From: Tetracladium setigerum
Lineage: Eukaryota > Ascomycota > Leotiomycetes > Helotiales
Direction of reading: 5' to 3'
Assembly: GCA_031472005.1 (NCBI GenBank)
Contig: PZJY01000007.1
Coordinates: 1,658,347-1,722,346, forward strand
DNA length: 64,000 bases
A program made the translations under genes and the position numbers. Every line of letters begins with the position of its first letter. Position 1 is the stretch's first letter. The notes beneath the pieces were generated by a model that saw nothing but the letters and a program-made list of their open reading frames with translations, did no database searches and was not told the DNA's origin. Below are positions 1 to 11,975 of this stretch, in pieces.

Positions 1-3000
1 AGATGATGCACATGAAAAACTTGAAAAACTTCCAAAATTCATGTGTGTTTTGAACTTTGGAGAGCTTTCCCCAGAGAAAATTACCCTTATGCCATGCGGA
101 CGGGTAAATCTAGATCGGGTGCTGTGCATGTTTGGTAACGGACTTGGCTGGGGTAGAGTCTCGGAGGTAGGAACTTAACCGGTTCTTCCGAGGCAGGAAG
201 AAAGGGAAAAAAGTCTCATGGGCGTTTGGGGAAAAGAAAAAAAATTGTGTGGAGGGGTTGTTGTGGTAGTGGTAGGGAGTGTGAGTGGTAGAGGGGATTG
301 AATGTTGACGATAATTGCTAGGTAGCCAGGCGTATGGACTAGAAGGAAAGATGGTAAAGTAAGCTGGAGGCAGAAAATGATCTGATTATTCTTGACCGCT
401 TGGCCAAGCAACTGTTCTGTACCGTACTGTAGCTGCACAACACACGAAGCCAAAGGGTGAGAAAGATAACGACAGGAAGCGATGCGATCAAGATTATGCA
501 CGATTTTTCCAAGATGGAAAAAAAAAACAAGAGAGAGAAAGCAGAGTCGTGGAGATCCAGTCGCTATCAACAAATAATGCGGGGATACTGCCCCTTCGCG
601 TGAGAGGCGGTGAGAGAGAGGGAAGAGGTGAGCGCAACGCGAGGGGATTGGTGAGGGAGATATGACATCTTGATCGCTGTATGTACTGTAGATGTTGCGT
701 ACTAATGCAAACGCATGCTGCGTTATGCGCAGGAATAAATATGTGCAAGCTTGTATGGTATGTATGTATGTATGTATGTATGTACTATATGTATGTACTT
801 TGTAAAGATCCAGTTGAGAAAACTAATAATCCACCCTCCGCTTGGTATTTCTGCATGGAGGAAGAGGTCGTTCGCTCTTCGGTCTGCAAGTGATCCAGAA
901 GAAGATGGAGGCTCGAGATGGAGGCTCGAGACGGACTCGAAATCCGAGGAGAGTAGTGAGTGAGTGGCGGAGATGGGACTTTTGCGCCTGGCACTAATGC
1001 TGCTAATGCTGATTGCTTCATCGCATGGCAAAACAAACCGGCCATTCGGAAGAGAGAACTCGAGAGTGATAATGGGCGTCATCACCATAAGATAGTTGAT
1101 CGTTTACGCCTTCGAGCGTCAGCAATTCCACGAGGCCAGAGTACTGTCCTAACTAGTCCAGACCCCTTCTTTTCCGTCCGAGTCAGCACCACAACCCTCA
1201 GAGTCAAGACCAGGCAGGCAAGGGGCGCTTGCGAGAGCTCTGTCCATTTTTAAGGTTGCGAAACTCTCGTCAAAAGGGAAAGTCAAAGAGCTCAAAATGG
1301 GGGATTGCATTACTCGCAACGAGTCGTGACTTTTGCGCTTCCTTTCCACGTTTCCACAAGTATCGTAAAGTATTTTTCTTCAAGTCATCCATCAGGAGAG
1401 AGTTCGCTTGTGCGCATGTTGATGTTTTGGTTGGCGGGGGAAATGAATCAGTCGCCCCTCCCCAAAAAATAAAAAAAATAAAAAGGTAGAAAGTGCAACG
1501 CCAGGCATATCGGGCTCTCTTTAGGATTGTTTTGCCGCCGCAACAGCCCTTTTTCTTCTTTCCTTTTTTCTTCCCTTTCCCACTTCAAGGGATCACCTTG
1601 GATCTTTACTACTTGGTGCCCGTTTGTGTACAAGGGGTGTGACTTTTGGGCACGCTTTTCGGGACGTTTTTCTTCGGACTGTGTGGCACCTGGAAGTGAA
1701 GCTTGCGAGCTTGTAGGTTAGTCCGGCGGGGCAGAGTGGCACCTCATCCGGCATGTGGTCAAGGGCGTATTAAACTTAATTCTTCTTGGGAGGGGAAGAA
1801 GCTCGAAAGTGTCCTGTTGCTTGGCCGGCTTTTGTTTACGATCCATTCTACCTCATTAGTCGTTGTTTGGCTACTCGCGTAAACTCAATATTACAAGTAT
1901 CGTGACAAGCGGAACATTATTTATTGTTGAACGAACGGAAATCCCATGGTCGTTGCTCAAGATATGCATGCAAGGGAGAGAGGATGAGACGACCCCTTCG
2001 CCTTCTTTGAGACTCCCCGGGATGCGTCTTTTCTTGTTTGGGTCTGAATAATAGCTGGCTGCCGTGCTAGCCATGCTCTGTGGCTTTCTGGAGCAGGTGG
2101 TTGGTTTCCCAGATAATCCAGACATTATTTATGAGGTAGTACAGACTGTACAGTCTGTACTACTGTAATCGAGGGAGAGGGCGGCGGGTGTGACAAGAAT
2201 TCCAACAAAAACCTTTTTCGCCAACACTTGAAGGGTTCAAGCTTCTTGAGACTTTGAGAATTTGTCTCTTGAAATGCTGTTTGAATATACAAAAAGGGTA
2301 TTTCTTTTTCAAGTGGCTATCTTGTATTATTGTGATCTCCTGTGCTGTGCTGTATCAGTACATCCAGTACGTACCTCCGTACCTACACCACCACTTCAAG
2401 CGAGGTCCCCAACGTCACAGGAGGTCGTTGTCGTCGTCACATCTCATACTCGATGCAGATCTCACCAATCGGCTTGCAGAATTGCCATCTATTAAAAACG
2501 AGATCGTCGCCATGGCATTCACTCTTTGCAGAAGGGAAGGGGGGAGGTGAGCCGTGTGTCGTTGAACATGTCAAAGTGCAACAATTCAATAATATAGTTC
2601 ATGGGTTGATGCTGATGCTGATTGTTGTTGTGGTTGTCGTTGTTGATTTTTACTGATTCTGGTGTCGTACGGCAGTCAGTGCTCTCTCTCAACCCACCTG
2701 GGATGTAATTAATTAAGATGAAGAAAAAAAAAGAGTGGATTATTATTATGACAATTCACAATATCTCTTCTCTACCTTCCTGTTCAACTCGCGAAAGATG
2801 GAGCTCTGCCGTCGTTCTTCCAATGATGATGCCGCAAATGTTCATGACAGCAGAATTTAGACTTGCCCCCCGGCTAGAGGAAGGAAGAAAAAAAAAGGCT
2901 TCACTTTTAGCTAGCTCTCGGTTCCAGCTAGTTCCTGCAAGAATAAACAGTGGGCCCCCCTTCCCTTCCCTTCCCTCAAGCAGCATAGCAGCTACCCAAA

Positions 3001-4200
3001 CCCACTTGTCATCGTCTTGTCTTTGGTTACTTGGTAGGAGCGAGCAACGGGCACGCCTCCCAGGACTTTCACTTTCACTTTGGCAAGGGAGACGGCGCGC
3101 GCTCGTTGCTCCTCCTACTATTCATTCTTCCTCTCCCTTCCCTTCGACAACAACAACGAGGACGAGGACGACGACGACAACAACAAAAGAAATTCAAGCA
3201 CCAACGATTACAGTAATCAATCAATCAATCAATCAACCAAATAATTGATTGACCCAAGCAATACAGTACTGTACCATCCCAGATATAGCTGTCTTGTCTC
3301 GCCGGATCCGTCAGACCATCATTCTCCCTCCCCGTTTGCCTCGGAGGCCAGCAGTCCAGTCCACACACCAAACAGTCGTGTGCGCAGGTGCAGGCATCGA
3401 CCCTCAATTATTCAACATTATTATTCTTCGACAACAACAACCACCACCACCACCACCCCGTTCCATACTATTACTCTTCCTGAGACATCTACAGCCTCTC
3501 TCTCACTCTTTCTCTCTCATACACTCACACACATTACCATATACTTTGTTTGCAACCAAGTAAATCCATTCGGAATTCTGCCCAACTTCGTCCTCGTACT
3601 TATCCGTTTGTAACACCACCACCACCACCAAGTTACCAACTATCTCTCCTATCATTACCACTACGATCCGCCGTCCTCCTTGCGCTCTCAAAATAGCGGT
3701 GTTCCAACATCCGTGAATCCCTCGACTCGTTCAACACCGAGTCGGTCGATACTCCCTCACCACCACCACAGCTTCAGTCCCTCCCTTACCGCCTCCAAAT
3801 CGCCCACACACCTCCCCCCTGCTCCTGCACGGCTCCTCTGCATCTCTGCATCACTGGAGAAAAACGAGCTGCAGGCTGCACTCCCCAGCTCTGTGTGAGT
3901 GAGACTACCACGCCGCCTGCATTCCGAAGCACCTCCTGCGTCCAATAGCAAGCCGTCGCAAGTAATTGAACCCCCGTCACTGCAAAGGGTCCCAACGTGC
4001 AGGGAACACCAGAATTTCCCCCGACTTTCTTTTCTTCGACTGCTGCTCTCAAGTCCCAGGTCCTGGTCGCAAACATTTCGGGTGCCCGCCACGCAACACA
4101 CGATAAATCCACTTTCTCCTTGTCGCATCGCCATCTGAAAATACCCGCTGTCTCGACTATAACTATCTATAGCTCCTCCCTCACCACTTCTCCGACGACC
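1..4200. other. non-coding 5' region with simple repeats
   Basis: I see no convincing gene here. The stretch holds a (GTAT)n microsatellite near 758-800, a 28-bp perfect palindrome at 2136-2163, and CT-rich, trinucleotide-rich sequence from about 2,900 to 4,190. The last part is probably the promoter and 5' leader of the GDS1-like gene that starts at 4201. Open frames here are low-complexity Ser/Thr/Pro/His runs expected from such DNA. Confidence 0.6.
2136..2163. repeat. 28-bp perfect palindrome
   Basis: The half-site GTAGTACAGACTGT is followed immediately by its exact reverse complement, with no spacer. It lies in non-coding DNA about 2 kb upstream of the GDS1-like gene. A perfect 14-bp arm is not expected by chance in 64 kb. 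It could be a binding site for a dimeric factor or a cruciform-forming sequence; its function is unknown. Confidence 0.8.
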
Positions 4201-5419
4201 ATGCCCTACAACACTCGACGGAAATCCTTGTCGCTGCCTTCGTTGGGTATTCATCTTCCTGTCACTCAAGCTTCACGAGCGGCCGCACGACTCTCACCGC
4301 CTTCCATGGCTGCTCCTAATACCGATATGCCTACAACAAAAAAAATGAAGCGACCACACGACGATTCGCCGTCGATGTCACCGCCGTCAAAACGTGTCTC
4401 AATATCGATCGCAAAGTACGAAAACACCCCGCCACCATCGCCAGAGGCAGTTACCGACGATCCGGAGGAAGTGTCGAAGCCTAGAGAAATTGATTTGGAG
4501 GGGATTAACGACGAAATTGTCGAGGGCGTCATTATTCAGTTACAGAAAACAGGCAACAGACCTCACCTGGTCAAAGAACTCGCTGCGATTCTGTCGCAGA
4601 ATGTCAGAATCGTTGAACAGTAGGTTTTCGCTCCTTTTCAATCATTCATCGGGAAGCTAATTAATTAATAGATCTGCGAACCCTTCTGCGATTATCTCCT
4701 CCCGACTCTCCACATACTTAAAGCGATCATGGAACGCCTCATCGCCGTGTCCGATTGCGAAAGAGCTCGAGACGGTTCATCCTCGAAGAACGTACTTCTA
4801 TCTGACGACCTGCCCACCACAAGCAATGCCCGAGCCAGCAGCTATACAATACGCCTCCCGAGCCATCATTTCTCCGTCGATATCGAGCGCAGCTTCAAGA
4901 TCTGACGAGGCGGACGCTGAACGAAGAAGAGAATTGTCCCCATCGCCAGAGGTCGACCTCTCATCACCAGAATTCGAGGAGGAGGACATGGTTGCACCCG
5001 GAACACCATCAAGATCATTTTCAAATCGACGAGTGCCAAATCCACGCAATCATCGCGCCACCTCTCCACCCCTAGAGAAGGACGAAAAGGAATTTACACA
5101 AACGGCTAGAGGACTTCAAAGGAGACAGATGAGTAAGGACAATACCGACATGGTGGGAGTGCCTTCCGAGATGGCCGATCACTCCACAAAAGTCACCGAA
5201 CACGAGGGATTGTTTAGCCGAAACTTGATGGTCACTCCGAGCGCTGCTTTCGCTAGCAGCCCTGCCATGAAACCCAGCCTGTCCCTGAACACCATGAAGC
5301 GAGGTTTCGAAGAATCTCCCGACTCGTGGGTGCGTTTCGAGAACGCCATGGACTGGGATATGCGCAGTCCGGAGAATGTGGAGCTTGAAGAATTAGATGA
5401 TATGTTGGACGACTTTTAA
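4201..5419 (+). CDS. GDS1-type winged-helix regulatory protein
   Basis: Spliced CDS join(4201..4619, 4672..5419), 388 aa. The 52-bp intron runs from GTAGGT to AATAG and the frame continues cleanly across it. The ATG at 4201 is the first ATG of this frame; the open frame upstream has only non-ATG codons. After a basic Ser-rich N-terminus (MPYNTRRKS) comes a folded segment around residues 95-190: an Ile/Val-rich helix with EGVIIQL, LVKELAA, then TYLKRSWN and an RRTYFYLTT strand. This is the winged-helix layout I associate with fungal GDS1-like proteins. The C-terminal half is disordered and Ser/Pro-rich and ends in the acidic ELDDMLDDF. Family role: nuclear gene regulation; yeast GDS1 was isolated as a suppressor affecting mitochondrial function. 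Target genes cannot be read from sequence. The family assignment is from recall; the gene structure is well supported. Confidence 0.8.
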
Positions 5420-8382
5420 ATGCGCCGGGCATCCCGAGAGCATTCATTTTTCGCTTCGCTGTATGATTTGTTTTCTCGATGCCATTTCACGACGCACCAT
5501 TTCATTCTAATCTTCGCATCTCACCCATTTGTCAAGAAAGGATTTTACGACGTCTCATCGGCTCTGCACTCATCTTTACTATTTTTTTCACGGGAGGAAT
5601 TGAATTTGCTTGTACGATGGATTCATTTAGATGGGAAGACCATATCGGGACAAAACGGAAGGCGAGGCAAAAATCAAAAGGGTCATCGTCAACTTTGGGC
5701 AAAAAAGGTAGACAGACAGAAGCGGGAAGACTGTTTGGCGCCTCTTCTCTTCGATGAGAGGGAACATTACCTGACACCATTTTCACTGTCAGAATTTCGG
5801 GATCTTGCTATTTGCTGCTTGTCATTGCTGTTTTCATGGGGCGTTCCAGGAGCGATGATACAAGCTGTACACTTATTTTTTGGAAGCAGCGATGCATACA
5901 CCTTTATATATATATATATATATATCTTTAACGATTTATTACCTAGCGGAGGGAGGATGAGGAGGAGAGGAGAGGATGATTTGATGGTCGATGGCTTCTT
6001 TACTGAAGAAGGGGAGGGTGGATGGCAATTGAGCTAGCAGGACAAAAGGAAAAAAAGGAAAACAAAGTTAAAATTTATTTAAAATAACAAGAGAACAATC
6101 TCCACATACTCTCTTTACTTGTGTCATTTCTGTGTGAGATCATTTTATCTGCTTTTAGGGAGGAGGCAGGTTGGTTTTGTTGGGGAAGTTTTGCGGATGT
6201 CTTCAAATCGAAGGTGTATACTGGGTCACGTGCACTTACCAAAATTCCGAGTAGAGTCAGTCGAGGGGAGCACTTCGGAATCTTCCCAAGTCACGATGTG
6301 ATTTGGATAGCCATCTGTTCTAATGGGGAAATAATAGAACGTCAGATAAGTTACACTTATAAAAGTTCAATATTTGTCGAGGGTTTGCTAGCTTGCTGTG
6401 TTATACCTAGCTACTCGCTGATCTGTGCTGTGTTGACATTGTTGTGTTGTGTCGTGTTGTGGTTTGAGTGAGCCAACATCACATGTAAATCACTCCAGCA
6501 GCAAAGACGATTCTGAAAACCCAAAAGAGGTTTTTTCTCGAAATCGATGTTTTGTTTTTTTGTTAATTGGTTGCTTGGTTGGTAACTGTTGGTTGGTTGG
6601 TAGGAGGAAGGGTGAGCAGCCGTTGTGTGAGTGAGAGGGGGTGATCACTTACTTCTATTGTACTGGACGTTGATTTCTTTGATTTTTTCTCTTTTGCGGT
6701 ACAGTAAGATATCGCGATCAAAAGAGACTGTCACCAGAACTATAACTATAGCCAAAACTGGAATCAAAAGGCTAAAATCAAAGCCAGATTCTCTCTAACC
6801 TCTACATCTACATCTACATCTATCTACAAATCAAGCTCTTCTACAGCTGCATCTGGATCTAGCAGAAGCTGAGAAGCAACTCGAGCATGAGCACGAGCAC
6901 GAGAGTTGCAACTGTATAGACAATAGTCGGTTCCTGATACAGATTATTCCGACCGTCGAATATGGGAAGAAAGAGTGCTATTTCTTTCGACACACGGTAA
7001 CACAATACGTCAGTCTAATGAATGCATCAGCATGGAAAGATGACAAGTTGCTTTTCAGATGGACTTCGAATGAACTGGTTGGAATACTTAAGGAATTGGA
7101 AAAATTCGCTTCGTCAAACGGAAATTGACAGCAGCCACTAGTTGAAAGGCTGCTGATTCGCTTTTCCAAAACCTCGACATTCCTAGGCGAAAGACTCGAG
7201 AGTTTTCTCATCAAGCCTATCTTTTTTATGTCTTTTTCTCTCTTTTAATCACTAGGGTCATTAAATTTTGACTGTATTTTCGTGCATATATTATCAGGGA
7301 ATTTAAATTAATATCTTTCTTTGAATGACAGAGGTAGATCGTTGTCGATCGAGAGAAAATATCTATTGTAAATATCACAGTCTAATACGTATTTGTGTGA
7401 CAGTGAGTTGAAAATCGACAACAACCTGAATTAATCGAAAAGAGCGAAAAAAGGCAGTGCAGGATTTAATCCACACGTAATGTTCCATTCGACATCGGTC
7501 TCGCACGAGAACACTTGAATAGTTTGCTGTTGACATGGTTGGACTTGCACATCAGCTGGAGGCCAGCCTCGCCAAGTCTTGCTTGCTTTTGTATGCCATA
7601 CTCTCAATATCTTCTGCAAATGGATCGTAATACTTGGGGTCATATCTAGCTTGGTCTTTCTAGGTTGAATTAAGTACTAAACTCACTCTAACGCCCTGAG
7701 TCCTGACAGTACAGAGAGGCCTCTTGATTTGATGATCTCAATTTTCGAGATGTAGAATCGTAAATGACATAGGCGAGACTTCGCTTTCGCGCATTTTCAA
7801 ACTGTTCGTCGGGGAATGGTGAACCCAAGAGACAGGAAATAGTGACAGAATGCTGCTCGGCACAGTGCTACGTTGAAGTTCAAGTTTTCGAGGACATCTT
7901 GACTCGGTAAATCTATTTGAAATTCTGAGAGGCATGAATTGTTGGCATCGTTTCCCTGCCCCTTCAACATTCTTTCTAGTGAGGTAGGTACTCGCATGAA
8001 ATGACCTTTCACATCGCGCCAAGCATTTCACCACACCACAACATCACCATGTCCCATTCACCTCACACCTCACGCCACCACAACCAAAAACCAAAGTACG
8101 ATCAAAACATCATACAAATATTTGTACATCAAGGGCCCTTTTCATGGTCTAAAATCTATATATATATTTACAAAATTGGCAGTACCTATTTTTCAACCAG
8201 TGAAAAAACGTGTACCACTAAACTCCAAACCTCAAGCCCCTGTGTACTGGCGGGTATATGTGAAAACCGCTCTTAAAGAGGGTGATGTGTGTGTGTTTGT
8301 GTGTGTTTCATCTGATCATTAGGTACTTTTACATTTCTTTCTCAAAGTGAATCTTTTCGAAACGAATGTATAGCTGACTCAT
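5420..8382. other. intergenic region, mostly featureless
   Basis: This holds the 3' flanks of the GDS1-like gene and of the secreted-repeat gene that ends at 8383. It contains an (AT)n run near 5,907-5,926 and a (CATCTA)n stretch near 6,800-6,830. An open frame without a start codon ends at 7128 and looks mildly coding; it is discussed in the findings. I see no complete gene. Confidence 0.5.
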
Positions 8383-10336
8383 TTACTGGCCAGCTGCTGC
8401 TGCCTGTGCGGCTGCGAGGGCATCGGCGTCTTCATCATCATCGTCGTCGTCGCCATTGTTGCCTTGGTTGTTACCTTGCTGGTTGTTTCCTTGGTTGTTT
8501 CCTTGGTTGTTGCCTTGGTTGTTTCCCTGTTGATTGTTGCCTTGGTTGTTACCCTGGTTGTGTTAGTTTGATGATTATATCCGAGGTGTGACTGATTTTA
8601 ACAAGACATGGAAGTATGGAATGGCAAGAATTGGTACTTACATTTTGACCCAACGCAGGAGTGGCAGCAGCTCCATTTGCTGCAGTGGTAGTGGTGGAAG
8701 CTGCTGAAGTCGAGGCTCCTGCTGCTGCTGCGGAGGTGGTGGTGGCTCCGGCTTGCTTTCCTTTTCCTTTGCCTTTTCCTTTTGCGGCACCTACTTGTTG
8801 GTTGGCTCCCCCTGTTGGCGCAGCCTGTGAAGGGGATGTTAGAATTTGAAATGTGATGGTTGAAATGGGATGTAGAGGAAGTCCATCATCTCGATTAATT
8901 TGATGATATTGGACAGAGGAGGGGGGGAGGGGTTTGAACTTACAGCTCCTGCTGGTGGGAGGACTCCGGTTGGGGCTGCTCCTGCGCCACCCTGTCATAG
9001 TTGTCAGTACCGTGATCAAAGATTTTGGTATGGAGTTTGGATGACATACATCAACACCGGAATTTGGTGTGCCCTTTGCAGCTCCCTTGTTACCCTTTGC
9101 AGCAGCTTTACCTGATCCCGAGTTAGTTCAGTTCGCGTTAACGTCCTAGGAGTACGAAGGGAAATCGAGGAAGCAAAGTTCCATGATATAACAGAAAGCA
9201 AGCGGACAGGTCTGGGAAATTGAGACATACCCTTCGCAGCTGGTGAGGCAAGTGGCGTTCCAGCAGCGCCAGCGAGTGTTGTTGAGGCTGGTGCTGTGCC
9301 ATTAACAGCTGCACCGGCTCCTTTGCCCTTGGCTTTGCCTTTTCCTATATCAGAATTCATGTTAGTATGCTTTTCTCCAATATTTTGGGTTGCCAAGCGT
9401 CAAGTGAGTGAACCCAAGATACGCTCGGCAATTAAGCGAATATGATTTAAGAAGTTGAAACATACCTTTGGCAGCTGGTGATGCAGCTGGAGATCCAGCA
9501 GCTGGAGCTGGTACCGCTGGTGCTGTACCATTACCAGCGGCTCCTCCATTGGCTTTCCCTTTGCCTTTACCTACTCAAAAACCGCATTAGTTAACGTCTC
9601 TTACATATCCTAGAAAATCAAGGGGATATCAAGTGAACAGGCTCTCAAGATATTCTCCTGTCTTCAAGTACAGACTGCGGGGAGATTGAACTTTACCTTT
9701 CGCAACTGGGGACGCAGCTGGAGATCCAGCAGCTGGAGCTGGTACCGCTGGAGCTGTGCCATTCACGGCAGCCGCGGCTCCTTTGCCTTTTCCCTTTCCT
9801 TTGCCTGTATGGAAATCCGAGTCAGTTTGCTTCTCTTTGATGTTCTAGGGGTATCAAGGAGGGAAATCCTAAGATACTCTACAAAAGGAGAAAGACAAGT
9901 GCTCGGATGTTAAAAACGTACCTTTCGCCGCTGGGGAGGCAGCTGGAGATGCAGCTGCGCCCGCTGCACTCGTTGTGGCAGCTGCGCCGGCTCCTTTACC
10001 CTTTCCCTTCAACACTAGTGTGAGCTTCGAACAAAACACAACGGAGACGACCAGGTGAACATACCCCTAAGATACCTCCCAAAAGATCAGCGATTGGATC
10101 ATCCTTAGCGGCGGCCTGTCTTCGGTTCAGGGCAGCGTATGCATCCAGATCGGCGGCGAGTCCTGAACGGCGTTCATTTTCATCTGCTTGTGTGGTGAGT
10201 GGGTTGAAGTTGAAGTTGGAAATGTTTGAGACTTACCGGCTCGAGCTGAGATATCACGGTCTCCAGGAACTGCTCGAGAGGAAACGATGGTTGACGAGGC
10301 AGCCAAAAGGTAAACGATTGACGTGAAGGTCTTCAT
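8383..10336 (-). CDS. secreted Lys/Gly/Ala-rich protein from duplicated exons
   Basis: Ten-exon model on the minus strand: complement(join(8383..8553, 8642..8824, 8944..8991, 9050..9111, 9231..9344, 9466..9570, 9697..9804, 9922..10006, 10065..10183, 10237..10336)), 364 aa, phases consistent throughout. Residues 1-20 are a classic signal peptide (MKTFTSIVYLLAASSTIVSS). Exon 2 encodes a short acidic, Arg-containing propeptide-like segment ending DLLGGILG. Four consecutive exons (about 85-114 nt) then repeat one module: a KGKGKGKAKG-type basic stretch followed by Ala/Pro/Ser-rich APAAGSPAASPAAKG. All three introns between these four exons are phase 1. A Thr/Ala-rich exon, a GNNQ repeat and an acidic D6 tail ending AAAGQ close the protein. 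I recognise no enzyme domain. Likely an extracellular or cell-wall-associated low-complexity protein. The intron 2 acceptor (GAAG at 10007-10010) is the weakest junction. Confidence 0.7.
9231..10006 (-). repeat. tandem exon-plus-intron duplication
   Basis: Exons starting at 10006, 9804, 9570 and 9344 encode near-copies of one Lys/Gly then Ala/Pro module, spaced about 200-235 bp apart. The introns are related too: each carries a variant of CCTAGGGGTATCAAGG or similar, and most open with GTATGT or GTACGT. Both exon and intron therefore appear to have been duplicated as a unit. Confidence 0.7.
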
Positions 10337-11975
10337 TTTGAAATGTGTGTGGTTGGCTGAGCTTCAAGCTTCAAGCTAAATGAAATGATAATGAAGGAAT
10401 GAGAAGGAGAGCACAGCTGTGATTAAATTAGAACATTTGACTTATCAGCATTGGTATAGAACCTACCTCTGTAAAGAAAAACAAGAAGAGAGAACAAGAG
10501 ACAGGAGCCTAGAATGAAAAGGATTGAGATGCAGAAAGAACACAAACATTGAAAGGCTGGAAGATGTTAAATAGGAACTCTCCTTCCCCCATTACCCGTC
10601 TTTGCGCCATATAGTGAAACTACTATGTCCTCAAGAAAGGACGTGATCATCTGAAGAAAGCCAAGACATGACAACGGGAGTTCCAAGCTGGTGTTTAGTC
10701 TATGAAGATCTAGGCTCCTGACGATCCAGATGCGATGGATCCAGGAAAATATCCAAGGTATGGAGAGGACCGGAGTTATCCCGTGTAAGGAAAGAAGGAA
10801 ACATGTGGGTTTGATATGTTGGGGAAACCTTGCAGGCATATCAATTGCAACAATTGATGCACCAGGGCGAAACGATATCTCGGACCCTATATCGTCCCGT
10901 CAAACCTTATATGAATAAGGTTGCGGACAGCATTTAAACATAAAAATAAAGTGGTGGGGAGTGAGCGCCCAGCCAAAACATTAGGTCAAACGTGTGCTGA
11001 TTCAAACGAAAGATGGTGCAACACCACGCAAATTCGCAAAATGACATCGGTTTCTTGGAAATCGTTTGAACGAAACGCGCGTACGGATGCCATGCATTCC
11101 GTCGCTTGGAAATGGTCCAATGTGGGTTTCGTCTTACCATGAAGGTACAGAGATGAAGTCTGTTAAGAATTGTAAGTTTTCCCATATCGGGAATCACCAT
11201 TCGAGACGATGAATTCTTGATCCAGTGAATTTATTTCACGTGCTAAGAAATTCAAAAACAAAGATCTACCTACAAGGAGATAGTAGACTGAAAGCTCAGC
11301 TTCCTAACTTACCTACATATTTGTAAAGTTGGAATGGAGTTGTTATCAAGTTGCTCGCCAAGCCACCAGAAGGCTGTAGAAGTACTTTTGCTTCATCTGA
11401 ACTCTAGCTTGCTCAGGTACCGGATCTTGAGAAAGGGAACTGGTAGGCAAACCGGTATAACCCGATCCGGCAGTCTTTTTTAACGGGTAGTATACTCCGT
11501 TCAAGTAAGTCGATCCTAAATAATTGATGCTTTTCCGTGACGTCTTGCTCTGCCCATTATCAAGAACACATATCATGTTTCAGAAACCTGCATCCACAAC
11601 AAAGTCGTGCAGATACATGGTAGAGGGACATCAAATAATGATTGAAGATTCTGTGATCAGGTAAGGTACGAGGAAATTGAAGATGTACAGTATCTATTAT
11701 TTGGCGGACGACATCGGGAAAGGGACGTTGAATAGAGGAGACCGAGGCCGAGGTTGTGAGGTTGTAAAGATGACCCTTGCACGTTATCTGATTGGCTGTT
11801 GCCCATCAGCCGACAGCAACCGAATGGAAAGCTCACAAGCGAAGATCCAAAAGCTCCAAAGTCCGGTCGTCATGATGCCCTCCACCCGGCTTTTGCAGAT
11901 CAATTGCTTGTGACTCCGAATCTGTTCGACAACCACAAACACCAACGACCGGGCAATGCGGTGATAACTTTAGAT
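10337..11975. other. divergent intergenic region
   Basis: This is the shared upstream region of the secreted-repeat gene (minus) and ETF-QO (plus). Short open frames exist, for example on the minus strand at 11346-11576, but none shows a recognisable domain, splice pattern or good start context. I annotate nothing inside it. Confidence 0.5.

Noticed and set aside
3997..4200. N-terminal extension of the GDS1-like protein
   Set aside because: It begins at GTG and codes for low-complexity leader sequence. The ATG at 4201 starts the MPYNTRRKS sequence.
10567..11576. Several short frames between the secreted-repeat gene and ETF-QO
   Set aside because: No domain, weak starts and conflicting strands; treated as chance.
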